A stretch of 64,000 bases of DNA from Chitinophaga agri (GCF_010093065.1 NZ_CP048113.1:1-64000); one strand, 5' to 3'. Shown: positions 17,270-27,669, numbered from the stretch's first letter. Notes: generated by a model not told the origin, from the letters alone. Made by a program: numbers and translations.

Positions 17270-19937
17270 GCAACAGTTAACGTTATCGCAGGTGCTGGTG
17301 CATTATGGTTTAAAACCAGACAAGCACCTGCGATTACATTGCCCGTTCCATGAGGACAAGACGCCCAGCCTGCAGGTGTATTACAAGACGCATACATGTT
17401 ATTGTTTTAGCAGTAACTGTAAGACGCATGGGAAATCCATGGATGTGATAGACTTTGTGATGCACAAGGAAGGGATCAGTAAGCATGAAGCGATCTTAAA
17501 ATGCAAGGACCTGCTAGGGGCTAATGTAACAGCGTCACCAGCTTTGCCTGTGAACCGTTCGGGCATCCTACAGTATATGTTTACCTATTTTAAGAATGCG
17601 ATCCATAACAGCAAACCAGGTCAGGTGTATCTTCAAAGCCGTGGGCTGGATATGACGCGTTTGGAGATCGGCTATAATACGGGTCAGTTCCATCATGGAA
17701 ACCGTAAGGATGAGGGATTAATCAGCTCCTGTATAACAGTTGGGTTATTAACTCCATGGAGTGGTAAAATGCGTGAAGGGAGCCAGCAGTATAGACCTTT
17801 TGGGAAGTATTGTATTGTGTTTGCGTTACGAGATAAGGCAGGGGAGATCAGTGGGATGTACTTCCGCAGTACGGTGAATGACAGCGACCAGCGCCATTAT
17901 TACCTTAAAGACCGTCATGGTCTTTATCCTGGTTATCCTAAAGCAGATGTTACCAGGTTGATCCTGACAGAATCAGTGATAGATGCAGCGACGTTGTCAC
18001 AGCATAGTGAGATTGGACGGTCTTATGGAATCCTGGCGTGTTATGGTACGAATGGTCTGACAGCAGAACATGAAGCAGCGATTGTGGGCTTAAGCCAGCT
18101 GCAGGAGATCATCTTTGCTTTTGATGGAGATGAGGCAGGAAGTAAGGCAGTAGCGAAATACTATACCTTATTAAAGGAACGTTTGCCTTATGTACAAATG
18201 AGCAGTATCGTGCTACCCGCAGGAGAAGACATTAATAGTATGGGTGTTAGTCATACGGGAGAAGTGTTTACGGAGCTATTACGGGGAAGAACTGCCTTAT
18301 TTTTTTCAACTGAGGGATCAACTGAAAAAACAATGTCATCAGCCGCAGCACCAGGTATAGCTGTAGGAAAAGAAGGAGGGATATTAGATAGTCGTAATCC
18401 TTATAAGTTAATGTATGAGGGAGAAGGAGGGCATTATTACGTACAGGGAGGACTGGGTAAACAGCTGGACAGTATGAAGGTGACGCTGGTGATCGAGCAT
18501 AAGGAGAGTGGTCAGAAGAGCCGTAATAAGGTAGACCTGTATGAAGATAAGCAGGTTGACCGTTTGAGTAGGGAGGTAAGTGAGAAGCTGGGTTTACGTA
18601 AGGATGTATTAGCGGAGGACCTTTACCGGTTGACGGACCTGTTGGACAGTTACCGGGAGACAGCTCAGGAGGACAGTGTTGCAGGAGAGGAAAGTGGCCC
18701 ATATAAGATGAGTGAAACAGAGCGGAGTGAAGCAGTACGGTTTTTACGTCAGGAAGGGTTACTGGCGGCGCTGAATGAGTTATTAGGTCAGACCGGTATA
18801 GTAGGAGAAGAACAGAACCGATTGTTTTTACTGTTGGTAGCGCTAAGTTATAAGATGGCTGCACCTTTACATGCGCTGATCCAGGGTAGTAGCGGCAGTG
18901 GTAAGACGCGGTTATTAAAACAAGTATCGGACTGTATGCCACCAGAGAAGGTGACCCGTCTGACCAGAGTGAGTGATAAGGTGTTATACAACTATCCGGA
19001 GCGTTACTTTATAAATCGTTTGTTATGCTTAGAGGATATCGACGGACTCAGTGAAGAAGCGGAGTTTGCGTTCCGTGAGCTGCAGAGTAATGGGGAGCTG
19101 AACAGTGCAACGAGTATCAAGCTGGATAATGGTCAGATCACGAGTGGTCAGAAGACGGTGCGTGGCCCTATAGCGAGTCTGGCGTGTACAACGCGTGGAG
19201 AGCTGTATGAGGATAATATGAGCCGTGTGTTCCTGATATCGGTAGATGAGAGCAGCGATCAAACCCGTAGGATCATTAACTACCAGAACAGTAAAGCATC
19301 AGGAGAAATAGATATAAGTAGGGAACAGGAGAGTAAAGAATTTATCCGTAACCTGGTACGTAGTTTAGATGTACTAGAGGTAGTGAATCCTTATGCAAGT
19401 CGGTTACAGTTGCCATCAGATGCACATAAGATCCGTCGTCTACATGACCTGTTCTTAAACTTTGTGAAGATGGTAACCTTGTTACACCAGTACCAGCGTA
19501 GACGAGATAGTAAAGGTCGTCTGGTAGCTGAGTTAAGCGATGTAGCGTCAGCGATCAGTATTATGTTCGATAGTATTGTATTAAAGGTAGATGAGTTAGA
19601 TGGGAGTCTTCGTCAGTTTTTTGAGCAGTTAAAGGCTTTTATCGCTCAGCATGGTAAGGACTATGAGTTTAGTCGTTTTGAAGTGCGCGAAGCGACAGGA
19701 GTAGGGAAGACCCAACAGCATCACTATATAAATAAACTAGTGGAGTTATGTTACGTACGTCAGTATGGTCATGCGAACCGTGGCTATAAATACCGTATAG
19801 CGCATTGGGATAACTATAATGGTTTACTTACCCGAATAAAGACCCATCTTGATAATCAGTTATCGATGCTAGTGACCGAACACCAGCGAACGCCAGACCG
19901 AACGCCAGAGTTGTCTGTGGTGGCTGAAAGAGGGTGA
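17250..19937 (+). CDS. DNA primase-ATPase, type B
   Basis: 895 residues counted from ATG 17250, which aligns with the type A start. CHC2 cysteines, TOPRIM (LILTESVIDAATL, FAFDGDEAG), Walker A (GSSGSGKT) and Walker B (CLEDIDG) are all conserved relative to type A. Divergence concentrates in the N-terminal third after the zinc finger and in the linker before the ATPase domain. This pattern is as expected for a working protein under purifying selection. Confidence 0.8.
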   Translation: MEIGEIKQQLTLSQVLVHYGLKPDKHLRLHCPFHEDKTPSLQVYYKTHTCYCFSSNCKTHGKSMDVIDFVMHKEGISKHEAILKCKDLLGANVTASPALPVNRSGILQYMFTYFKNAIHNSKPGQVYLQSRGLDMTRLEIGYNTGQFHHGNRKDEGLISSCITVGLLTPWSGKMREGSQQYRPFGKYCIVFALRDKAGEISGMYFRSTVNDSDQRHYYLKDRHGLYPGYPKADVTRLILTESVIDAATLSQHSEIGRSYGILACYGTNGLTAEHEAAIVGLSQLQEIIFAFDGDEAGSKAVAKYYTLLKERLPYVQMSSIVLPAGEDINSMGVSHTGEVFTELLRGRTALFFSTEGSTEKTMSSAAAPGIAVGKEGGILDSRNPYKLMYEGEGGHYYVQGGLGKQLDSMKVTLVIEHKESGQKSRNKVDLYEDKQVDRLSREVSEKLGLRKDVLAEDLYRLTDLLDSYRETAQEDSVAGEESGPYKMSETERSEAVRFLRQEGLLAALNELLGQTGIVGEEQNRLFLLLVALSYKMAAPLHALIQGSSGSGKTRLLKQVSDCMPPEKVTRLTRVSDKVLYNYPERYFINRLLCLEDIDGLSEEAEFAFRELQSNGELNSATSIKLDNGQITSGQKTVRGPIASLACTTRGELYEDNMSRVFLISVDESSDQTRRIINYQNSKASGEIDISREQESKEFIRNLVRSLDVLEVVNPYASRLQLPSDAHKIRRLHDLFLNFVKMVTLLHQYQRRRDSKGRLVAELSDVASAISIMFDSIVLKVDELDGSLRQFFEQLKAFIAQHGKDYEFSRFEVREATGVGKTQQHHYINKLVELCYVRQYGHANRGYKYRIAHWDNYNGLLTRIKTHLDNQLSMLVTEHQRTPDRTPELSVVAERG

Positions 19938-19956
19938 AAAATGGCCTGGCGTTCGG
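19876..19956. repeat. Repeat cluster at primase 3' end, unit 3
   Basis: Copies of the CCGAACGCCAG family occur at 19876-19886 (one mismatch), 19886-19896 (one mismatch), 19898-19908 and inverted at 19946-19956. The layout differs from type A in having three tandem copies plus one inverted one. Confidence 0.55.
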
Positions 19957-20011
19957 TGTTTTGAAAAAATGCTCAAGGGGGGTAAAACAGCAAAAGTTCA
20001 TAGTGGTACAG

Positions 20012-20869
20012 ATGGAGAGATATGTAATAGCGTTTAGGGATTACTTACAGCAAAGTGGCTATGGTATTGGGACGCAGCGGATGCTGCCCGCTTGTGTGAG
20101 AGAGTTTTTATCACATGGCAGTTTTAAAAGTCTGTTAGAAATCACTCCTTCGATCATAGGTGTATTTTACGAGTGGTTGCATATACGTCCATCAAAACGA
20201 AAGGGCGGGGGTGCATTGAGCGGGATGATGATCAGGCATTATGTGTATGCGTTACGGGTGTTTTTTAGTTGGCAGGAACATAGTGGCGGATTAGCGTATA
20301 ATCCAATGAGCGGGTTACGATTAGGCAAGGGCGAACGTAATAACCGAGAGGCGTTGCATATAGCAGTAGTGGAAGAGTTGTTCAGTGCTGCAGACAGTCA
20401 TCGTGAGCGCGTGATGTTACACCTGTTTTATAGTTGTGGGTTGCGTCGTAGTGAGGCAGAGAAGTTAAATGTACGGGATGTCCAGGTACGCCACCGGTTG
20501 TTATATGTTCGTTCAGGGAAAGGTGCGAGCCGTCGTGTGATCCCGTTGACGGGTCGGGTAGCGGGAGAGTTAAGTATTTACCTGGATGAATACCGTAAGG
20601 CTAAAGGAGAAGACAAGAGCGCTTTTATGCTGAATAGAGTAGGAGGCCGCATGAGTGGGGAGAGCTACAGCCGTCTACTGAAAAAGGTAGTTAGCCGAGC
20701 AAGGTTATGGGAGGGAATCACTCCTCACTATCTTCGACATAGTATAGCGACGCACTTGTTACAAGGTGGGATGTCACTGGAATATGTACGGGACTTTTTA
20801 GGTCACCGTCACCTGGAAGCGACACAGGTGTATGCCAAGGTGGGGGCACATCAACTGGTAGGGTTATGA
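20012..20869 (+). CDS. Tyrosine recombinase 1, type B
   Basis: 285 residues with the full catalytic set conserved (GLRRSE, RSGKG, HYLRHS, LGHRH, VYAK). A GTG at 19934 would extend it 26 codons, but the type A units have stops there, so MERYVIAF is the better start. It overlaps recombinase 2 by 4 bp. Confidence 0.85.
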   Translation: MERYVIAFRDYLQQSGYGIGTQRMLPACVREFLSHGSFKSLLEITPSIIGVFYEWLHIRPSKRKGGGALSGMMIRHYVYALRVFFSWQEHSGGLAYNPMSGLRLGKGERNNREALHIAVVEELFSAADSHRERVMLHLFYSCGLRRSEAEKLNVRDVQVRHRLLYVRSGKGASRRVIPLTGRVAGELSIYLDEYRKAKGEDKSAFMLNRVGGRMSGESYSRLLKKVVSRARLWEGITPHYLRHSIATHLLQGGMSLEYVRDFLGHRHLEATQVYAKVGAHQLVGL

Positions 20870-21729
20870 CCTTATTACAATACTTACAACAACATTATAC
20901 GGTAGGCACCTCTGCCTCTTACGAACGGGACATCAATCTATTTTTATCTTCTTATCCAAGTGCCTCTCAGGCGACCTACTCCGACCTGATGGGGCATATA
21001 GGAGTATTACGCCATCGCTATCGAAATAGCCACACCTTAAATCGCATCGTCAGCAGTATCAAAGTGTATTATGATTACCTGTGTTATACGGGTGAACGGC
21101 TGGACCATCCTGGTCGCAACATCCGCTTACGTGACAGGCGTAGCAGGGACATCCAGCTGCAGGACCTGTTTAGTAGTAGAGAGCTGGAAGTGTTGCTGGA
21201 GCGTAAAGAACGGTATCCTCTCTTATCCTTACGCAATAAGGTATTAATGAGTTTACTGATCTATCAGGGGTTGACGGTAAGTGAGCTGGCAGGATTAGTT
21301 GTAACAGATGTCTTACTGGAGAAAGGGGTAGTATACATTAAACGTACAGCTGTTACCAATAGGCGGGAATTACCCCTAAAACCGGATCAAATAGGATGGC
21401 TGGGTATTTATCTGTCAGCAGTGCGTCCGGGGTTATTAGGGGGCTTAGAAAGCGAAATATTGCTAATCGGTCAGCGTGGTAAGGGGATGGTGGCATCAGA
21501 TATCAGTAAACATGTAAAACGGAGTTATAAGGGTCTTTATCGGGGGAGGGAAGTGAGTGCACAGCGTATCCGCCAGAGTGTGATCGCGAACCTGTTTATC
21601 CAGGGTTGTGATATAGGGGTAGTACAGCAGTTCGCAGGCCATAAATATCCGTCGAGTACAGAAAGATACCGCCAGGATGATGTGTACCGGTTACAGTCAG
21701 CGATAGAGTTATACCATCCGATAAGATGA
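20866..21729 (+). CDS. Tyrosine recombinase 2, type B
   Basis: 287 residues, close to the type A protein. T137 in place of the first catalytic Arg and QRIRQ in place of HxxRH are kept here too. Persistence of the same changes in a diverged copy argues for a conserved non-classical role. Confidence 0.75.
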   Translation: MTLLQYLQQHYTVGTSASYERDINLFLSSYPSASQATYSDLMGHIGVLRHRYRNSHTLNRIVSSIKVYYDYLCYTGERLDHPGRNIRLRDRRSRDIQLQDLFSSRELEVLLERKERYPLLSLRNKVLMSLLIYQGLTVSELAGLVVTDVLLEKGVVYIKRTAVTNRRELPLKPDQIGWLGIYLSAVRPGLLGGLESEILLIGQRGKGMVASDISKHVKRSYKGLYRGREVSAQRIRQSVIANLFIQGCDIGVVQQFAGHKYPSSTERYRQDDVYRLQSAIELYHPIR

Positions 21730-22847
21730 CCAGGTTAGCACACTTAATAAGTGTCTATAAAAGCACCTGGTAGCTACGACACAAAAATGATACACTTTAT
21801 TTACAACTCATTGATAAATAGGTGGGGTTAAGAATCTAGTTATAGGCACCTCACCCGACCCAGGAGTTCGGCTTATAGGTTGGAGCAACAAGCGACGAAC
21901 AAGCGACGGCTTAGCGACGAACAAGGAGTATAGTAAAAACGGACTGCCTTCTAAGCACCAGGTGATTAAATAAAGGTGTGTAAATCGGGAGTAAGCTGCT
22001 TTTACAGAATGCCACCCCTTGCCAATATTGAGTTTAATAAGTAGGGTTCGAGTCCCAACGGGACCGTGATACCTGGTACCGACCATTAAAGAGCCATCCA
22101 CGAGGGTTTACATCATCCATATTATAGGGAGTTAGGAAAAGCGGTCTCTCTCCGTCCTTGGTGCGAACAAAAACCTGCGCCAGGCTGCGACGGCTGCCGA
22201 ATGAAGGGGATCCTTTAGGCAGCCCGTCACAGTTTTTGCGCCCCGTCGTCCTACGTTCGGGTAGCTCCCGGTCTGGCGGCATGCGCACAGGGGCCATGCT
22301 ACGGCCATCCCTTCGCTACCTATAGTCCGTCCGCCACCTGCCTTAGCCGCCAGGGCCTTATCTTTTTGTCTTGCCCTCCGCTGCGCTCTGGGCTAATAAA
22401 GCGGACTAGGCGCGGCCAGCTGTGGCTCCGTGCTTGCTGCGCTGCGCACTCCCGCCCCAGCGGCCCTGGCGGCATGGCGGTGGTGGCGGGGGATCGCTAT
22501 TAAGCGTGAGATTATAGCTACCATGGGATAGTACCTTGATGGCAGAGCGAAGACCAAGGCGCAGCGAACGTGAGCGGTTGTACCCTGGTCATCTGTAGTG
22601 CTATCTTGCTTCGTCTGCAGGATAGTGGATGTGCGTCAGCCATAGTACAAAGGCTGTGCATTATGACCTTCATAATCAGCAGGATAAGCCTTGCCGTCAG
22701 TAACACACCCACAATCCTACAGCCGCGCGCGTTATTATATTTTTTTTTTTCAATTGAAAGAAATGAGGAAAGAACAGATGAAAGAAAAAAACATATCTTG
22801 GGCGGAGTTCTTTGAGTTGAAAAATCCTTTAGGGATGTTGCAGGTGT
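21730..22847. other. Non-coding right end of unit 3, with an extra segment
   Basis: Bases ~21740-22075 have no counterpart in type A units. They include three copies of a GCGACGAACAAG-like repeat (about 21890-21930) and GGTTCGAGTCCC at 22046-22057, which resembles the T-arm of a tRNA, though no full cloverleaf could be built. The rest is the GC-rich end shared with type A; the 12-bp inverted pair is at 22346-22357 and 22462-22473. A 28-codon frame (22763-22849) ends in NPLGMLQV and matches YPFGMLQP of the RHS core, so the last ~50 bp are probably RHS-derived. Confidence 0.5.
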
Positions 22848-22884
22848 GATAGGAAGCGGAGTTGGGGGAGTATCGTTATGGGTT
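22848..22884 (+). other. Attachment site J3 (unit 3 / unit 4 junction)
   Basis: Differs from J1/J2 by AAGCGG for AAGTGG and CGTTAT for CGCTAT, both features of the type B right end. Core TATGGGTT is at 22877-22884. Confidence 0.65.
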
Positions 22885-23839
22885 CAATGGGCAAGAGAAG
22901 AGTAGTGAGATAAATGGGGAGGGAAACTCCTATACAGCCCAATTTTGGGAATATGATCCCAGGATAGGAAGAAGATGGAACGTGGATCCAGTGGATTTAC
23001 ATTTTCAAAGCGTGTATTCATGTTTAGATAATAATCCTATTTCTTACATAGATCCAGATGGGCTGTATTCGACGAAGGAAAGAGCGGAAAAAATGCGCCA
23101 AAGAGCTATCGACGGTGGGAGAGATGTAGGAGAAGTATTTTATAGAGAAAAGCAGAAGGATTATGTTTTTAATGAGTTGAAAGTGGAAGCCCGTGACGGT
23201 GAAATGATAGCGAAATTTAAGACTCATAGTGATAGTCGATATTTTGGTAGTTTTTTCCAACGTGTTGGAGATTTCTTATCTGACGTTAATCCCATAGAAA
23301 GCGCGGAAATTTACGTTGGTGTTCTTGCAAAGACAGAACTGAGCTTGCTTAGGAAATACAATATAAAAATTGGAGATGAAAATTTTTTTAAAGAGGCTAT
23401 AGACGCTAAAATGGTTATTCCTTTTGGTGGGGGGCAAGGCAAGCTGGCATTTAAAAATGGGAAATTTGAATGGGGGGCGTCTTTGGTTACTGCCGAACAG
23501 TCTTATGCAAATGTCAAATATCGTAATGTAGATGTTAGAGTCATGCCGTTCAATCGTAAAAGCATAGGAGGCGATTACGATCCTGGAGCGAGAGTTCTTT
23601 ACACGTTTGCGAAAAGTACATTAGTAGTACCTGTTTTTGATGTCCCGGTTCCTATTGGTGAAGGGAAATTGCAAGCAGACTTTCAAACTCATTTCAGCAA
23701 AACAACAATTGGAGCACGTGCTGCCGCCGAAACGTTTGCATTACCAACTCTAAATAAGGAGATGCCTAACGGAGTAAAAATTGAGGGTAATGGAGGTATA
23801 AGATTTGTTCTTAAAGTACCAGACTTATTTAAAAATTGA
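22862..23839 (+). CDS. Silent RHS tip B cassette, second copy
   Basis: Same tip sequence as at 15143-16126. The first in-frame start candidate is a TTG directly at GEYRYG, and TGA TAG stop codons precede it, so independent translation is unlikely. Confidence 0.7.
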   Translation: MGEYRYGFNGQEKSSEINGEGNSYTAQFWEYDPRIGRRWNVDPVDLHFQSVYSCLDNNPISYIDPDGLYSTKERAEKMRQRAIDGGRDVGEVFYREKQKDYVFNELKVEARDGEMIAKFKTHSDSRYFGSFFQRVGDFLSDVNPIESAEIYVGVLAKTELSLLRKYNIKIGDENFFKEAIDAKMVIPFGGGQGKLAFKNGKFEWGASLVTAEQSYANVKYRNVDVRVMPFNRKSIGGDYDPGARVLYTFAKSTLVVPVFDVPVPIGEGKLQADFQTHFSKTTIGARAAAETFALPTLNKEMPNGVKIEGNGGIRFVLKVPDLFKN

Positions 23840-23842
23840 TAG

Positions 23843-24130
23843 ATGAAATTACCAGAGAATTTACTCCTTGTTATTTGGTTTATAATATTTTGGATGGTTG
23901 TCTATCATGGAGGGATAATTAGCATCGAAGAGAGGAATGTTGTAATAAATTTTATTCAATTAATATGTTTGACGTTTATTTTTTTCAACCTATTCCCTTT
24001 GTTTGGTGTGCTAATTAGCTTTTGCATGGGGCAGAGGATCAATGTTAAGCGAAAATTGCTTATTAAAAGGCTATTGTATGTTTTTTTAGGAGGTTTATTT
24101 TATTATTTAACCTCCATTTTATCAATTTGA
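23843..24130 (+). CDS. Putative membrane immunity protein for tip B, second copy
   Basis: Same 95-residue three-helix protein as at 16130-16417, in the same position 3 bp behind the tip. Confidence 0.65.
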   Translation: MKLPENLLLVIWFIIFWMVVYHGGIISIEERNVVINFIQLICLTFIFFNLFPLFGVLISFCMGQRINVKRKLLIKRLLYVFLGGLFYYLTSILSI

Positions 24131-24195
24131 AATGACAGCGATTTTTTGCAGCTTCGTTATCGCTTGTTAGGTGTTTCGTTCCTACAAATGTCTCT

Positions 24196-24231
24196 AAATG
24201 AGAGCGTGATAATATAATCATGCTCTCATTT
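24196..24231. terminator. Stem-loop between convergent genes, unit 4
   Basis: Same 15-base arms and loop as in unit 3, between immunity B and regulator B. Confidence 0.6.
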
Positions 24232-24252
24232 ATTTTCTGCCTATTTGATATT

Positions 24253-24615
24253 TCAGTGTGTATAGGCTTGTTTAGTTTTAACATCCCTGATAAAAGCAGA
24301 AATAACCCGTAACAATGCTGCTTTGTCTTCAGCAGGCAGTGTTTCTATATCTTTAAAATATCTGATTACTTCAGCGTCCTGTAATGTAGCGTTAGCCTTG
24401 TCAGAAGAGCTACCATTAAGCAGAAAATCTACAGAAGTATCGAGTACTTCTGCAATATTCTTTATTACTTCTGCAGGGGGCTGTGCTCCCTTAGTCTCAT
24501 AGCGTCCTATCTGGGCATAAGATATCCCTACTTTGTCCGCCAGTTCTGTTTGTGACCATCCCTTCGCTTTACGCAGATCAAGGATACGCTTGCCTAAATT
24601 GTTGTTTTGAGACAT
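24253..24615 (-). CDS. XRE-family transcriptional regulator B, second copy
   Basis: Same 120-residue protein as in unit 3, with the start again chosen at MSQNNN. Confidence 0.8.
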   Translation of the reverse strand: MSQNNNLGKRILDLRKAKGWSQTELADKVGISYAQIGRYETKGAQPPAEVIKNIAEVLDTSVDFLLNGSSSDKANATLQDAEVIRYFKDIETLPAEDKAALLRVISAFIRDVKTKQAYTH

Positions 24616-24705
24616 AGATGTCTGTTTGTATTGGTAAAAATAGCTGATATGTATCATTATTTGTGTGTTTTTGATGCTTTATTGGATTATAGTGTTAAGT
24701 ATAAG

Positions 24706-24751
24706 TTTGTTGATTTACTGCAAAAGAGTTTACTTTGCTACATAAGTGTAG
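24706..24751 (+). promoter_or_regulatory. symE promoter with operator-like dyad, unit 4
   Basis: Same TTTG / TTACTTTG pair and CTACATAAGTGTAG dyad as in unit 3. Confidence 0.5.
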
Positions 24752-24769
24752 TAATAAAAACTTTTCCAC

Positions 24770-24982
24770 ATGGCAAAGACAATAAGACAAGGCAAACTGC
24801 ATGGTCAGTATCAGACATTAGCCAATCATTGGAATAGGGGACGTAATGTACCCTGGTTGAATGTTCGGGGTTTATGGTTAGAGGATGCAGGTTTTAAGGT
24901 GGGCGATCCGATAGAGATCACGGTAAGTAAAGGAAAACTGGTGATTAAAAAAGCTATTGGGAATGGAGATAGGGGAAATTAA
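24770..24982 (+). CDS. SymE-like small protein, type B second copy
   Basis: Identical 70-residue protein to that at 17057-17269. Confidence 0.7.
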   Translation: MAKTIRQGKLHGQYQTLANHWNRGRNVPWLNVRGLWLEDAGFKVGDPIEITVSKGKLVIKKAIGNGDRGN

Positions 24983-27650
24983 GCAACAGTTAACGTTATC
25001 GCAGGTGCTGGTGCATTATGGTTTAAAACCAGACAAGCACCTGCGATTACATTGCCCGTTCCATGAGGACAAGACGCCCAGCCTGCAGGTGTATTACAAG
25101 ACGCATACATGTTATTGTTTTAGCAGTAACTGTAAGACGCATGGGAAATCCATGGATGTGATAGACTTTGTGATGCACAAGGAAGGGATCAGTAAGCATG
25201 AAGCGATCTTAAAATGCAAGGACCTGCTAGGGGCTAATGTAACAGCGTCACCAGCTTTGCCTGTGAACCGTTCGGGCATCCTACAGTATATGTTTACCTA
25301 TTTTAAGAATGCGATCCATAACAGCAAACCAGGTCAGGTGTATCTTCAAAGCCGTGGGCTGGATATGACGCGTTTGGAGATCGGCTATAATACGGGTCAG
25401 TTCCATCATGGAAACCGTAAGGATGAGGGATTAATCAGCTCCTGTATAACAGTTGGGTTATTAACTCCATGGAGTGGTAAAATGCGTGAAGGGAGCCAGC
25501 AGTATAGACCTTTTGGGAAGTATTGTATTGTGTTTGCGTTACGAGATAAGGCAGGGGAGATCAGTGGGATGTACTTCCGCAGTACGGTGAATGACAGCGA
25601 CCAGCGCCATTATTACCTTAAAGACCGTCATGGTCTTTATCCTGGTTATCCTAAAGCAGATGTTACCAGGTTGATCCTGACAGAATCAGTGATAGATGCA
25701 GCGACGTTGTCACAGCATAGTGAGATTGGACGGTCTTATGGAATCCTGGCGTGTTATGGTACGAATGGTCTGACAGCAGAACATGAAGCAGCGATTGTGG
25801 GCTTAAGCCAGCTGCAGGAGATCATCTTTGCTTTTGATGGAGATGAGGCAGGAAGTAAGGCAGTAGCGAAATACTATACCTTATTAAAGGAACGTTTGCC
25901 TTATGTACAAATGAGCAGTATCGTGCTACCCGCAGGAGAAGACATTAATAGTATGGGTGTTAGTCATACGGGAGAAGTGTTTACGGAGCTATTACGGGGA
26001 AGAACTGCCTTATTTTTTTCAACTGAGGGATCAACTGAAAAAACAATGTCATCAGCCGCAGCACCAGGTATAGCTGTAGGAAAAGAAGGAGGGATATTAG
26101 ATAGTCGTAATCCTTATAAGTTAATGTATGAGGGAGAAGGAGGGCATTATTACGTACAGGGAGGACTGGGTAAACAGCTGGACAGTATGAAGGTGACGCT
26201 GGTGATCGAGCATAAGGAGAGTGGTCAGAAGAGCCGTAATAAGGTAGACCTGTATGAAGATAAGCAGGTTGACCGTTTGAGTAGGGAGGTAAGTGAGAAG
26301 CTGGGTTTACGTAAGGATGTATTAGCGGAGGACCTTTACCGGTTGACGGACCTGTTGGACAGTTACCGGGAGACAGCTCAGGAGGACAGTGTTGCAGGAG
26401 AGGAAAGTGGCCCATATAAGATGAGTGAAACAGAGCGGAGTGAAGCAGTACGGTTTTTACGTCAGGAAGGGTTACTGGCGGCGCTGAATGAGTTATTAGG
26501 TCAGACCGGTATAGTAGGAGAAGAACAGAACCGATTGTTTTTACTGTTGGTAGCGCTAAGTTATAAGATGGCTGCACCTTTACATGCGCTGATCCAGGGT
26601 AGTAGCGGCAGTGGTAAGACGCGGTTATTAAAACAAGTATCGGACTGTATGCCACCAGAGAAGGTGACCCGTCTGACCAGAGTGAGTGATAAGGTGTTAT
26701 ACAACTATCCGGAGCGTTACTTTATAAATCGTTTGTTATGCTTAGAGGATATCGACGGACTCAGTGAAGAAGCGGAGTTTGCGTTCCGTGAGCTGCAGAG
26801 TAATGGGGAGCTGAACAGTGCAACGAGTATCAAGCTGGATAATGGTCAGATCACGAGTGGTCAGAAGACGGTGCGTGGCCCTATAGCGAGTCTGGCGTGT
26901 ACAACGCGTGGAGAGCTGTATGAGGATAATATGAGCCGTGTGTTCCTGATATCGGTAGATGAGAGCAGCGATCAAACCCGTAGGATCATTAACTACCAGA
27001 ACAGTAAAGCATCAGGAGAAATAGATATAAGTAGGGAACAGGAGAGTAAAGAATTTATCCGTAACCTGGTACGTAGTTTAGATGTACTAGAGGTAGTGAA
27101 TCCTTATGCAAGTCGGTTACAGTTGCCATCAGATGCACATAAGATCCGTCGTCTACATGACCTGTTCTTAAACTTTGTGAAGATGGTAACCTTGTTACAC
27201 CAGTACCAGCGTAGACGAGATAGTAAAGGTCGTCTGGTAGCTGAGTTAAGCGATGTAGCGTCAGCGATCAGTATTATGTTCGATAGTATTGTATTAAAGG
27301 TAGATGAGTTAGATGGGAGTCTTCGTCAGTTTTTTGAGCAGTTAAAGGCTTTTATCGCTCAGCATGGTAAGGACTATGAGTTTAGTCGTTTTGAAGTGCG
27401 CGAAGCGACAGGAGTAGGGAAGACCCAACAGCATCACTATATAAATAAACTAGTGGAGTTATGTTACGTACGTCAGTATGGTCATGCGAACCGTGGCTAT
27501 AAATACCGTATAGCGCATTGGGATAACTATAATGGTTTACTTACCCGAATAAAGACCCATCTTGATAATCAGTTATCGATGCTAGTGACCGAACACCAGC
27601 GAACGCCAGACCGAACGCCAGAGTTGTCTGTGGTGGCTGAAAGAGGGTGA
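24963..27650 (+). CDS. DNA primase-ATPase, type B second copy
   Basis: Identical in sequence to the type B protein at 17250-19937; all motifs intact. Confidence 0.8.
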   Translation: MEIGEIKQQLTLSQVLVHYGLKPDKHLRLHCPFHEDKTPSLQVYYKTHTCYCFSSNCKTHGKSMDVIDFVMHKEGISKHEAILKCKDLLGANVTASPALPVNRSGILQYMFTYFKNAIHNSKPGQVYLQSRGLDMTRLEIGYNTGQFHHGNRKDEGLISSCITVGLLTPWSGKMREGSQQYRPFGKYCIVFALRDKAGEISGMYFRSTVNDSDQRHYYLKDRHGLYPGYPKADVTRLILTESVIDAATLSQHSEIGRSYGILACYGTNGLTAEHEAAIVGLSQLQEIIFAFDGDEAGSKAVAKYYTLLKERLPYVQMSSIVLPAGEDINSMGVSHTGEVFTELLRGRTALFFSTEGSTEKTMSSAAAPGIAVGKEGGILDSRNPYKLMYEGEGGHYYVQGGLGKQLDSMKVTLVIEHKESGQKSRNKVDLYEDKQVDRLSREVSEKLGLRKDVLAEDLYRLTDLLDSYRETAQEDSVAGEESGPYKMSETERSEAVRFLRQEGLLAALNELLGQTGIVGEEQNRLFLLLVALSYKMAAPLHALIQGSSGSGKTRLLKQVSDCMPPEKVTRLTRVSDKVLYNYPERYFINRLLCLEDIDGLSEEAEFAFRELQSNGELNSATSIKLDNGQITSGQKTVRGPIASLACTTRGELYEDNMSRVFLISVDESSDQTRRIINYQNSKASGEIDISREQESKEFIRNLVRSLDVLEVVNPYASRLQLPSDAHKIRRLHDLFLNFVKMVTLLHQYQRRRDSKGRLVAELSDVASAISIMFDSIVLKVDELDGSLRQFFEQLKAFIAQHGKDYEFSRFEVREATGVGKTQQHHYINKLVELCYVRQYGHANRGYKYRIAHWDNYNGLLTRIKTHLDNQLSMLVTEHQRTPDRTPELSVVAERG

Positions 27651-27669
27651 AAAATGGCCTGGCGTTCGG
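27589..27669. repeat. Repeat cluster at primase 3' end, unit 4
   Basis: Same motif layout as at 19876-19956. Confidence 0.55.

Larger units (their letters stand above)
15164..22876 (+). mobile_element. RHS tip-carrying integrative unit 3 (type B, copy 1)
   Basis: About 7713 bp. The backbone from symE to recombinase 2 is clearly homologous to type A, with scattered substitutions, but tip, immunity gene, regulator and operator region are unrelated in sequence. The right end is ~310 bp longer than in type A because of extra sequence just after recombinase 2. Every gene in this copy appears intact. Confidence 0.8.

Noticed and set aside
18268..18942. A 224-codon antisense frame inside the type B primase (also in unit 4)
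   Set aside because: The primase frame is strongly supported by motifs; the antisense product is tyrosine/serine-rich and looks like a shadow.
19934..20011. An upstream GTG start for type B recombinase 1
   Set aside because: The extension is interrupted by stops in type A units and does not resemble recombinase sequence.
22040..22072. A tRNA gene, suggested by GGTTCGAGTCCC
   Set aside because: The T-stem has a mismatch and no matching acceptor, D-arm or anticodon arm could be found upstream; kept only as a finding.
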